NCBI GenBank assembly: GCA_034509735.1
Contig: JACGWO010000007.1
Span: 22,658,046-22,722,045, forward strand
From: Sesamum alatum
Taxonomy: Eukaryota; Streptophyta; Magnoliopsida; Lamiales; Pedaliaceae
Length of the DNA: 64,000 nucleotides
Reading direction: 5' to 3'
Made by a program: the position numbers and the translations under genes. This document shows, piece by piece, positions 33,653 through 43,962 of the stretch (within the stretch, counting starts at the first letter, position 1; each line of letters starts with the position of its first letter). The notes under the pieces are model-generated. The model saw only the letters and a program-made list of their open reading frames with translations. It was not told the origin of the DNA and did not search any database.

Positions 33653-34270
33653 TTTTTTTTTTCAATACAAAAACCACCCAGTGTCATGGTGGGTGAGAAC
33701 TATTCGGGATTCCCGTTCCTTCATAATTAAGTCAAAACGATCAAATATACAACGAGAAGTACTAACTCCATAATATCACATAAGAAAGCATAAAGAACGA
33801 GTATTAATCCTTTACAACAGACTGTCATGAAGTGCATAAATAAGGTGTACTCCCTTACAAAAAAAAAAAAAAAAAAGAAAAGGAGTGGAAGCATAAAGAG
33901 GAAGTATAACTCGCTTGCAAAAAATAGTACAGATAAGTTTCAAATAGGCAAGCATAAATGAAACAAGGAGTATTACTCTCTTTACAATTGTATTAAACGA
34001 AAATAAAGAAAATTAAGAATATCTAACCTAAAGATGCCCCTAAGCTTACCTTCGACTTGTTCAAAGTTAAAGATCTGAGAGGTCCGAGTATCACAAGCGC
34101 AATTAGCCAAAAAGTCTGTTGTCATGTTTCCTTCTTTGTAAATGTGGGTAATTTTTGTTTCCATTTATCTCATAATCATTTGATTTCTGTACACAACCTG
34201 TTGATATTTCCAACAATCTTTTCTTGAGGATTAAAGGATCTGACTACTACTAAATGCATCTAATTCAATC
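33653..34270 (-). pseudogene. 5'-truncated LINE fragment (RNase H end and poly(A))
   Basis: The minus-strand frame 34164-33982 reads ITHIYKEGNMTTDFLANCA and then EQVEGKLRGIFRLD. This is the C-terminal end of the RNase H domain of plant LINEs: a THIYREGN..AD..AN motif with the catalytic Asp, then the KLRG..RLD tail. On the same strand the sequence ends GTATTGAAAAAAAAAA at 33653, a probable poly(A) tail. Upstream RNase H pieces are traceable to about 34270. Truncation at the 5' end is typical of LINE insertions. No convincing target duplication was found. Confidence 0.5.
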
Positions 34271-34282
34271 CGAATTTATTGA

Positions 34283-34491
34283 GGGTTAACTGCAACAAGG
34301 CCCCCTATAAAAATTTAATAGCCAAAAACACTTCCTGAGAAAAAGAAAACACAACACAACTCCTTAAAACGAGACACAATGAACTTCTTTTTCAAAAGTT
34401 CAGAAATTGCTTACTTTTTTTTTTTTTTTTTTAATTCAAGAAAGTTATGTATTTATTAGTGCTTCTATAAGAGGTAAAATGCAATTAACCC
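34283..34491. mobile_element. Small MITE-like inverted repeat
   Basis: The left end GGGTTAACTGCAACAAGG and right end AAAATGCAATTAACCC are inverted copies, with weak similarity further in. It contains a T18-type homopolymer. No target duplication is evident. Confidence 0.45.
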
Positions 34492-34979
34492 ACCAAATCA
34501 ATGAGAAAATATAAAGCTAAATATGAAGTGGTCCCTGTTTGGGAAGTGATTGAGATTGGCAAAACAAAGTCAATGAATGGGGAGAGGTTTATCAAGTTGA
34601 GTTGGGATGGGAAAAATTGAATGGGCATAGCCAAATAGGGGAGTAAAGAGAAGATATTAGAAAGAGGGAAACCTTAAAAAGAGAGTGGGTAAGTCAAGAT
34701 TCTCAAACAATTAATTAAAATAAAAATAAATTAGTATGGGGGTAGGGGACCCACATTTATTGAATGTGTAGTGTGCTTTCCACAGCATCCATCACTCTCC
34801 ACATATCATGACAAATTATTGATGTCCCTCAACCATGTAGAGAATGGACCTCGGATACCCTACACCAATATCTAACTTGCATGCCATCCATCCCACCTTT
34901 TATTTCATTTTTTTTACTATTAACTTCATTTAATTATTTCTCCTTTTATGCAAAATTTTGCTGTGTTGATGATAGATCT

Positions 34980-35388
34980 AAGGGTAAATTACAATTGTTT
35001 TTTGTGAAGTTTATTATAATTATAAATATTTTATGTTGTTTGGAATATTTTAAATATATTCTGACTTTAACGTTCGCCTAACAACGAGCTCATTCAGTTA
35101 AGTTTTCATTCAACTTTTGTGGTGAATTGCTTAAAATGCCATTTTGGATTACTAATATTCTCTATGGATTATTTATTTTACCTACTCAGATTTTTTTTTT
35201 TATGTTTTTTAAATGTTTTTATTGTGAAAAAATAAAAAATTCAGCAAGAGTAAAATAGTAGTTTTCATATCTCCATCTAGGGGCTATATAATTATTTTTC
35301 ATTTGAAAGGGGTACTTGTAATTTTTGAAACAATGAACGAGTATTTGTAATTATGTCAAACCTCAAGGAGGTAGCTTAATTGTTTCTG
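34980..35388. mobile_element. MITE-like inverted repeat
   Basis: The left arm (GGGTAAATTACAATTG, TTATAATTATAAATATT) and the right arm (GAACGAGTATTTGTAATTAT, AGCTTAATTGTTTCTG) are loosely inverted copies about 400 bp apart. Divergence is high and the boundaries are approximate. Confidence 0.4.
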
Positions 35389-35559
35389 AAATTTTTAGAT
35401 GTGAACATTTGTGGGAGTTTTAGTCGCAATATTCAAGTTAAGGCCTCGTCAGCAGAATTAAAATAATTTTGAAATTGGTTACTTTTGCACTTCGATTTTC
35501 TTATTTTTGCCGTAGGTTTTCTTGTGCATTCTAGAGATGTAAAGTAAAAAGACCAATCG

Positions 35560-35757
35560 TCAAAATTTGTTGGTTCAATTGGTAAGAACGAGTCACTTTC
35601 AGTCACGAGATGATTGTGAGTTTGAATCTCTCTGTCATTATGTTGTTGGATAATTTATAAATACCTATATAAATGTCCTACAATTTTTTGTCCCTTTCTT
35701 GGTCTGTGATGATGATTGGAGTTGAAGTTACCCGAATTATTTTGCAGAAAAAAAAAA
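35560..35757 (+). mobile_element. tRNA-derived SINE
   Basis: It contains a polymerase III A box (TGGTTCAATTGG at 35571-35582) and a B-box-like word (GAGTTTGAATCTC at 35618-35630), about 36 bp apart as in tRNAs. A non-tRNA body and a terminal A-run (GCAGAAAAAAAAAA to 35757) follow. It has no cloverleaf acceptor pairing and no terminator at the tRNA end, so it is a SINE, not a tRNA gene. The A-tail is followed by an AGAG repeat; no clear target duplication was seen. Confidence 0.7.
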
Positions 35758-35759
35758 TA

Positions 35760-37036
35760 GAAAGAGAGAGAGAGAGAGAAAGAGATTTGATAGAAAATGG
35801 AGGTCCGTTGATTGTCAATGTGTTTGTATTAATTTGGAGAAACGTAAGAGAAAATGAAGGAATGGTGTTATTAGGAGAAGTCAAAATGATGATTACATCA
35901 AATCATTGATGATTTAGTCCCAATGTTTGCATGACAAGAAAACATAATCTGATTGTAAGAGATAACAAACTTTTGTAATCAACAAAAAGGAGGTTGCAAG
36001 AAAATGACTATTAATTAGTGCATAGTCTCATGGAAATGTGGACCCACACAATTGCCCCAAGATCTCATTGTTTACATCAAAATGTGATTTGTCTTCCGAC
36101 ACCAAAAATGGTATTTTCCTCTATTTTTATTTTTATTTATTTATTTATTTTTTTGGAGGGTTAAAGATCCACGGTTACCGAGGTGGGGACTGGTCTTTAT
36201 ACTTGGATCGGATGGATGGCTGTGCTTCCCTGCCGGAATATTCTCCGGTTGATGTCCATTCTCCAGCCAATTATTTTCTCAAGGCGCCGCTAGGCGTCAA
36301 GTGTAATTTAAAAACGGGATAAAAATAAGGTCCTCTTCTTCTTATTTATTCTTTTTTTTTTTTTTTAATTTAAAGAAAGATTAAAGTTGATTTTCCAAGA
36401 ATCCTTAAAACTCAGTTTCATGACATATCTTTCATAGAAATTAGTATATGTGACACACTTAATTGTGTGTGCAGAATTAACTTAAACTTTTTTAAAAACT
36501 AATTATTATTTTAAAAAATATAAAAATAATGAAAGAAAATGAGAGAGGAGAAAGAGATATGGAAGTTAAGAACAGAGAAAATGGGAAGCTGAAAAGAGAG
36601 AAAAAGAGAGATTGAGAAGAGAGAAAAAAAATTTAAGAAACTAACATATCAATAAATTGAAGACACCAATAAAATATTTTTCAATTATATAAAAGTATAG
36701 ATAAAGCGAACAAATTTGTATCAAAGTACCTAAAGATCGTTTTACGTAACGATTTCTTTGATTTTAGTCCTTTTTTCTGCTATGTTTAGGATATCGAAAT
36801 CAAGATAGACTCAATTTCTGGGATGATCTTATTGACATCATCTCAACCAAAAACAATATCTTTAAACTTCTAAGGTGATATAAAATTATACATGCACGTT
36901 TGTGTAGTCTTCTATAACCACATAATATGTCATATATATATGTCAATATATATATAATGCCGATTTATATTTTTTATGAACCATATTACTAATATAAACT
37001 CAGAAATATGTTTATATCTTTTAATTTATGAGTATC
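35760..37036. other. Spacer with simple repeats, no gene seen
   Basis: It contains (GA)n at about 35763-35781, TTTA/TTTAT repeats near 36125-36150 and poly-T tracts. A short GC-richer piece at 36165-36300 stands out from AT-rich flanks and has an open frame, but no domain is recognisable. Confidence 0.5.
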
Positions 37037-37275
37037 ATCTCTGTGACGCCCTTATTTATTATATTAAATATTACTTATCATTTTCTATAAGTTAATTTAT
37101 TATCACCTATACGATCTATTTTTTTTTTTTTTTATATTTGTGAGTTATTTTAAAAAGTCTATTTGAGTTATTTAGGATAAAGAGAAATTATATGAAATTT
37201 TGTTAATTACTTTCTAAGAGTTTAGAAAGTCTCAAGTCAACTAGAAAATAAATTATTGCTTATAATTGATATATT

Positions 37276-37291
37276 AAAACTTTTAGAGATT
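37276..37291 (+). repeat. Left target-site duplication of LINE-2
   Basis: AAAACTTTTAGAGATT occurs here and again at 43947-43962. The 16-bp exact repeat defines the insertion of the LINE into the solo LTR. Confidence 0.93.
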
Positions 37292-37387
37292 ATGATAATC
37301 CTATGTCCTTGGAAGAGAAAAGTTGTCCAATGTTTCCAACTTAAGGTTGCGCTCTTCTAATCAAGATTCCAGACTTTAAAAGAAGAC

Positions 37388-39667
37388 ATGGTTGTTCTCT
37401 CTCAGTTTGATAATTCTGTGTCTCCTTCGCCACAGCCCCCTGCCGCCCCAACCAGAAAGCTAACCGAGAACTCGCGTCCAACATCACCAGATCCTCCATG
37501 GAAGCCACTTGATAAAACAAGTACAAACAGCTCTTATTTTCAGTTTATTTCTCAACCCGAGCTTCCTCCAGTAACAAATCATATGGAACATCCTTCCCAA
37601 CAAATCACTTCGTATAAAGATAAACTGACCTCTCAATCCCAGCATATTTACTTTCCTAACTGGATCCAGAACTGGGATTTGGATCCACCAGAGGAATCCC
37701 CACCACCCTCACCACAGACAGATACCCCTCACCCGTTTTTACCCATTCCCCAGGATGAACTTCAGAGACTGCACCAGCCATGGCAAAGAGCATTAATACT
37801 TAGAGTTATGAATCTGCCTAAACCCATTATTAATCTGGGACCACACCTAGGTCATTTGTGGAAAACGACGGCTCCTATTTATACGTCGGATCTTGGTAGT
37901 GGTTGTTTTGTTATTAGGGTCTCTTCTCAGCAGGAGGTCCCTGGTTTCTTTTCAATCATTATCTACATGTGCAACGATGGCGTCCAAATTTTACACCCAA
38001 CTACAGATATTCCAGATACAGTTTATTTATGGTTCCAACTGCCTAACCTGCCAATAGAGTACTATGATTTTCAGGCTCTATTCAAAATTGCAAGGTTATT
38101 AGGTTGACCAATAAAGATGGATGCTCACTCTTTCAATAAGTCAAGATGCAGATTTGCCAGATTATGTGTAGAGGTGGATACATCTCTGCCCCTGCCACCA
38201 TTTGTTAGAATACAAAACCACATCCAGAATATTCAATATGAAATGAACACTATTTTCTATCATGGATGTGGGACACTGGGACATATGCAAAGGAACTGCA
38301 CAACAACTTCTACAAAAAACATTGCAAACGATACTGAAGTTCCTGGCCCAGCAACAAACAAACAACAATCGACGGAAAAACTGAAAAATTTAAATGCTTG
38401 GGAAGTGGTGCGACCGCGAAGCAGAAAACGTTTTACTACAACCCACAGGGATCAAGAAATTAGGAACTTATATCAAGCAACAGATAAAAATGTTGGTGAG
38501 GATTCAGTACAAACACGATATCAGAATACGGGGCCAAGAAAGAAATGGGCTGTTAAGAGTTCTATTAGTGACAAATACCCAACCAACCATAAACCTTTTG
38601 AAACCAATCCTTTTTATGTTCTTAACCATAACCCGAATTTGGATAGTGTGGCAATGGAGACAGTAGTTATCAATTCTGAAGAGCTAACCACTACTTCAAA
38701 TGACTTGCAAAATCAACAAGAACAGGATAAGCTTGATGAACATGGAATGCATACAAAAGATACATGCATGATTGATGCAGTAGAGGATGAGAATAGTCAA
38801 ACATTTTCCAAATCAGCACTTATGGTCCCCACCAGTCCAGGTAAGTTCTCTTCTCCCTCGATTCCACAGAAAAATACAAAATTCACAATTCAATCCACTA
38901 CAATGATTGCCGAATTGGAAAATTCGATGGGATCCACATCAACCCACAGTAATCTACAGTGGAAGTTAGAAAAACATTTCAGTGGGCAAAACCAGGTTAA
39001 ACACCAGGACACTTGTCATCAGTTAATGCTGCATGAAAACACTTATGTGGCAAACAAGGATCTACAAGTGGTAGATACTACTGGATGTGCTGTCAATACC
39101 TCAAATTTACCATGCCAAACACTGAGTACTTACCACAGTAACAACCTACAGTTTTCACCCACTATAAATACCAATTCACCTCTAACCTTTACTACAACCA
39201 ACCTTAGCATTGAAACTACCACCTTCCAATATGGCCCTAAATCTCCCAGACCACCTACACCTCGGCGTGGGCCTAGACGGAACAATAGCATCCAACTCCC
39301 CACCTTCGGGACCTTCGTCCCTAACGGCCCACTTTGCTCAGCCTCATCACCCTTTCTCACGAAAGGCCCTTTCCTCCATTCCTACCGAACCATTTCACTT
39401 TCAGTCCAATGCACGATCACCCATTGCCAAATATTATCGACCATCTTTCATCCGAACCCAATGCTTCCTCTACCACCAACTGCTCACATTAGGAATCACC
39501 TGATACCAATTGGGCCCAACAACTTTCTGGTCCAACCATTCCATACCACTCCTCACCTATTCACTGGACCACCTTTTGCCAACAACTTAGTGCTAGATAT
39601 CGAGCAAAACCCGAAGGATTTGCGAGGGAACGCGAGACACAATTCAAACTTTTCCTCCACCCACTAG
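37388..39667 (+). pseudogene. LINE-2 ORF1 (DUF4283 and zinc knuckle), one nonsense codon
   Basis: A single reading frame of 760 codons runs from ATG 37388 to 39667, interrupted only by TGA at 38105-38107. The N-terminal 60 residues are Pro/Ser-rich. Residues about 130-240 match DUF4283 (LHQPWQRALILRVM, VISSQQEVPGFF-like, YLWFQLPNLPIEYY). After the stop PIKMDAHSFNKSRCRFAR continues the family consensus, and FYHGCGTLGHMQRNC is the zinc knuckle, whose first Cys has become Tyr. The last 350 residues are Thr/Asn/Ser/Pro-rich linker. ORF1 binds LINE RNA in the RNP. The start is supported by being 96 bp inside the element. Confidence 0.85.
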
Positions 39668-39702
39668 GAAGAGACCCTCCACCTCAATTTTAGAACGATC
39701 AG

Positions 39703-40575
39703 ATGGGAAACGTCAATTTGAACCATCTGGACCTAAATCCGTACAATCCACAGGTCCGAATTGCTACACAATCCATACCATACATGAAGATCCTTAACTG
39801 GAATTGTAGGGGAGTGGGTAAGCCGGAATTTGTGGTGGCTGCTCGTGATCTTATTAATAGGTATCATCCTCATGTTTTCATAGTTATGGATACAAGAATG
39901 AAGGGGGATCGGGCACCATCAATCATCCACAGATTGCCTTTTACAGCATCTGTGGTCGTACCAGCGATTGGTCTAGCTGGAGGAATATGGGTACTTTGGA
40001 ATGCAGCGGAGACTACTATACATCAGATATATCAAACAGACAGATCAACACATCTAGAGGTGGAATTTCCCATGCCGAATCAACCTTTCCTAATGACAGC
40101 ACTCTACAACTATCCTCAGGCTAACATGCAGAATCAGGTTTGGGATACACTGTTTTCATATTTTCATTATAATTCTAATAGGCCTTGGTGTGTGCAAGGA
40201 GATTTTAATAATATCTTGCACCCGCATGAAAAAATTGGTGGTAATTTTTCACATAAAAAATCTAATCTTTTTGGTCAATGCATTAACAACTGTGAATTAT
40301 TAGACATTGGATTTAAAGGTCACACGTTTACTTGGAGTAATAAAAGATTTGGTAGGTCTTTTATTTGTGAAAGATTAGATCGTTGTTTTGCTAACCTACC
40401 CTGGATAAACTCTTTCTCAAATGCTACTGTTACTCACCTTATATCTCCTTTTTCAGATCATTCTCCGATTTTACTTGAATTAAAACCACAACCTCATAAT
40501 ATTCGTAAACCTTTTTGTTTTGAAAATGCTTGGGCTGAGCATGACGAATATTTTCAAGTAGTGTGGCATGCATAG
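39703..40575 (+). pseudogene. LINE-2 ORF2, endonuclease domain
   Basis: The frame opens 35 bp after ORF1. From ILNWNCRGVG it follows the exonuclease-endonuclease-phosphatase fold: VMDTRMKGDR (consensus has ETR, so the metal-binding Glu is Asp), VQGDFNNIL, GHTFTWSN, CERLDRCFAN, and SDHSPILL with the catalytic Asp-His. It stops at TAG 40573-40575 after a Trp-His-Ala, while homology continues downstream, so this is a premature stop in ORF2. The domain nicks target DNA to prime reverse transcription. Confidence 0.9.
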
Positions 40576-40579
40576 GGTG

Positions 40580-42513
40580 TACTAGACAATAATGAAACTG
40601 ATTTAGGATACTTCCGTAACTATCAACATTTAGCTGCTGAATCTTTGTTATGGAAAAAACAGTTCTTTGGTAATCTAGACCATCAGATTAACTGCCTTTA
40701 TAAAGAACTCGAATATGTAAAAAATTATGCTGTTCACAATATACCATCCATTGTTGTATTAGAAAAAGAGAAAGGTTTAGAAATAAAGGCTAAAAAATTT
40801 ACTTAGTCAAAAGAATGCTTATTGGCAACAAAGGGCTAAAGCACACTGGTTCAAATTTGGGGATCTGAACACTTCCTATTTTCACGCTTTGGCCACGAAT
40901 CGAAGAAGGATAAATTTTATCCAAGGAATAAAGAAGGAATATGATTCATGGGTTGATAATACTGAGGATATTATTAATAATTTTAAGAATCACTTTAAAT
41001 TTATTAGTAGACAACCATCTACTTTTTCTTCTACTCATGAGGCTACTAGTTTTTTCTCTGTTTCTGTACAGAAACTTTCACAAACCATTAGAGAAGACCT
41101 TATCAGACCTATTACTGATGAAGAAAATTTTCAAAATTTACATCACATTGGACCTACAAAATCGGGGCCCGGATGGTTTAAATTTATTTTTCTTTATCAC
41201 GTACTGGGATATTGTTAAAGAACAGATCATAAATTTGGTTTAAAAAAAAATTCAATATGGGATTTTACCTGATCATATTAATCGAACTAAAATGCTTTTT
41301 ATTCCTAAAAGACCCTCAGCTTGCAGAGTTACCCAATTTTGACCTATTAGCTTTTGTAATACGCTGTATAAAATCATCTCTAATATTATTGTTGGTCGAC
41401 TTAAACCTTTGATGAACTCTTTAATTTCTCCATACCAAAACGCTTTTGTTCCAAACAGATCTATCTATGATAATATAATAATGGCACATGAAATGTTGCA
41501 TTTTATGAAATCTAAAAAAGGAAATCAACACTGCATGGCCCTTAAATTAGATCTTGAAAAAGCGTATGATAAATTGGACTGGAACTACATTCGTTTCTAT
41601 CTTAATCTATATGATTTCCCTCAACCATTCTGTGATTGGGTAATGAAATGCATATCATTTGTATCTTTTCAAATCCGTATAAATGGTCAAAGATCTGAGT
41701 ATTGGAAGCCTACAAAGGGACTTCGTCAAGGGGACCCCCTTTCACCATATGTGTATTTTATGCCTGGAACCACTTACACAGAAAATTCTTGGGGATTTTC
41801 AGTTAAATTTATTTGATGTTATGACCCCATGTCGTAAAGGTCCACTTATACCTATATTGTGTTATGCTGATTTGTGTCTCATGTTTCTCAAAGCTAATCA
41901 CAAAACTATTGCTTATATTAAAGACCTTTTAGATAATTTCGCAATGTTCTCGGGTCAAACAGTGTGCTGGGAGAAATCAAAATTCATTTTATCTCCAAAC
42001 AGCCCTAGTAGCTTAAAGAGAGGTATTGGGGAAGCCTTAGGGATACACTCCAGTTCTAATCAGGACAAATATTTGGGTCTTCCATATGTCATGGGAAGAA
42101 TGAGAAAATCTGAGTTTTTTAATATTATTGACAAAGTAGAGAAACGTATTAATACTTGGTACAACATATTTCTGTTTTATTCGGGAAAAGTTATTTTGAT
42201 AAAACATGTTCTTAACACGATACCTTTGTATTATATGAATGTGTTTAAACTACCTATAGTGATAATTGATAAAATTAACCAACTTAGTAAGAGATTTCTA
42301 TGGAATGCTAACATTGAACAACGGAAACAGAGTTTAGTGAATTGGGAAACATGTCGTCTGCCTATTGATAAAGGAGGTCTTGGCTTCAGAAATCTAAAAA
42401 TATCGAATAAGGCTTGTATTTTAAGACTAGGATGGCGATTACATTTTAATGATCAATCACTTTGCATAAATCTCCTTACTGCCAAATATTTTAAAACAAC
42501 ATACTTTTCTTGA
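40580..42513 (+). pseudogene. LINE-2 ORF2, reverse transcriptase domain
   Basis: It is traceable in pieces: YWQQRAKAHWFKFGD and YFHALATNRRR (40830-40910), GPDGLNLFF (about 41170), ISPYQNAFVPNRSI, LKLDLEKAYDKLDW with the first catalytic Asp (41545-41585), and LRQGDPLSPY (41720-41750). After a 1-base frameshift near 41750 come ILCLEPLTQ and LCYADLCLMF (41860-41890). The catalytic FADD/YADD box reads YADL, so the second Asp is lost. DKYLGLP and an FSGKVILIKHVLN thumb follow. Missing Asp plus stops make the enzyme inactive. Confidence 0.9.
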
Positions 42514-43140
42514 TGCAGTTAGCAAATCACAACACAGTTATATATGGAAACATATTTGTAAGACTAGTCCTTTAGTCAGAAAGTCTATTAGGTGGATTAT
42601 TGGAGATGGTCATAATATTAATGTTTGGAGTGATATTTTATGCGGTAAGTTTTCATTGGAATCTCATATTCAGGTTATCCCCACAGAATTCAGTCATTTA
42701 AAGGTAAGTTCTTTGATTACAGAAGATAAAAAGTGGGAACTCTCTTGCATTAAACAGTTCTTACCTAAGTGTGTTTATGATTACATCAGCTCTCTTCCTA
42801 TTCCTATTACACAACAACATGATTCTTTTAAATGGAACTGGGATAAAACAGGTAAGTTTTCTTTAAAGAGTGCTTATCTTTGGCTATCAGAGATAGAAAA
42901 CAACATTATAACTCCACTTCTTCCTTGGCTCTGTTTGTGGAAAATGAAAATTTTACCTAGAGTACGTTTTTTCGCATGGTTACTTTGTCATAATAGTCTC
43001 CCTAATGCTGCTTTTCTATATCAAAAGAAGGCGTTTACAGATTAATATATGTTCTTTATGTAATAATTCTGAGGAAGACATTGCTCACACCTTTGTTAAT
43101 TGTAACTTCTTCAGTTTTTTTGCCACTAATCTCCTTCCAT
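42514..43140 (+). pseudogene. LINE-2 ORF2, zf-RVT region
   Basis: The frame 42656-43045 shows FKWNWDKTGKFSLKSAY, then LWKMKILPRVRFFAWLL, the conserved block of the zinc-binding reverse-transcriptase tail of plant LINEs. The following cysteine-containing part (CSLCNN-like, then HTFVNCNFF) continues in another frame to about 43115. It connects the polymerase with the RNase H domain. Confidence 0.85.
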
Positions 43141-43148
43141 AAATCAAA

Positions 43149-43787
43149 TTGCTAGCGGAATCAAACTTATTAATAATTCTATACAAACTTAGAAACAATC
43201 CGCATAGGCAATCACTTAACATTTATACTCTTTGGCTCATTTGGCAGCATAGAAACAGGCATATTTTCAGAAATTCGTCTGTCAATTTGAACATCATATG
43301 GAAGACTGCTAATGCACTTGCTAACCAAATTGTTTCTAATAAACATAAAACTAGACATACCTTACAAGTTCTCTGCAAGTGGAACACTCCTCCTCCTTCT
43401 TGGTTTAAATTAAACATCGATGGTTCCTTGCTAGGAAATCCAGGTCCGGCGGCTTGTGGAGGAGTGGTGCGAGACTCAGACGGAAACTTTGTCTTCGCTT
43501 TCTCAAAATACCTAGGTTTTCACACAAACAATATGGCTGAAATCTGGGCTTGTAGAACAGGAATAGATCTGGCTATAAAGTTTGGTATATCAAAACTGAT
43601 TATTGAAACTTATTCAAAACTTTTACTTTACCTTCTTCGCAGGGAGGACCAAGCACCGGTGGATCTCATTCCTTTGTTGCAGGATATCCGGCGACTCCGC
43701 ACTAAGCTCACCGCGGCATTGGCGACATTTTGTTATAGAGAAGGAAATAGGGTTGCGGATTTATTGGCCATAACTTCTTCTTCATAA
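43149..43787 (+). pseudogene. LINE-2 ORF2, RNase H domain
   Basis: It begins with the end of the linker (LWLIWQHRNRHIF). The RNase H (RVT_3 type) follows: WFKLNIDGSLLGNPG (catalytic Asp), GGVVRDSDG, NNMAEIWACRTGI (catalytic Glu), LIIETYSKLLL and GNRVADLLA (terminal Asp). The third block is normally IETDSK; the catalytic Asp is Tyr here. The domain is otherwise continuous over 212 residues to its natural stop, and the 3' UTR follows. This domain degrades RNA in the RNA-DNA hybrid. Confidence 0.9.
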
Positions 43788-43946
43788 AAAATGCAACTTC
43801 AGATCTTTTTGTCTCCACCAGTGTTTTTAGGAACGATGGTGGAATCTGATAAGGGATTTTCTTGTGCACGTCTTACGATGTCTATATGTATAATAGATTT
43901 TGATCTGATATAATTAAATAAAATTCTTCTCTTTATGTTAAAAAAG

Positions 43947-43962
43947 AAAACTTTTAGAGATT
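43947..43962 (+). repeat. Right target-site duplication of LINE-2
   Basis: An exact copy of 37276-37291, directly after the A-rich tail. Confidence 0.93.

Larger units (their letters stand above)
37292..43946 (+). mobile_element. Full-length L1-type LINE (LINE-2), inactive
   Basis: A complete plant L1-type element of about 6.65 kb has ORF1 at 37388, ORF2 from 39703 to 43787, a 3' UTR and an A-rich tail (AAAAAAGAAAA near 43940). An exact 16-bp duplication surrounds it. ORF1 has one in-frame stop, and ORF2 has several stops or frameshifts. Composition is AT-rich like the flanks, unlike the older LINE at 7.7-13.1 kb. It appears considerably younger than that one. Confidence 0.95.

Noticed and set aside
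35571..35630. tRNA gene
   Set aside because: A and B boxes are present but acceptor and anticodon arms do not pair and an A-tailed body follows. Called a SINE.
36038..36322. 94-codon plus-strand frame in a GC-richer patch
   Set aside because: It begins in a low-complexity TTTAT tract, has no recognised domain and there is no splice context that would make it an exon.
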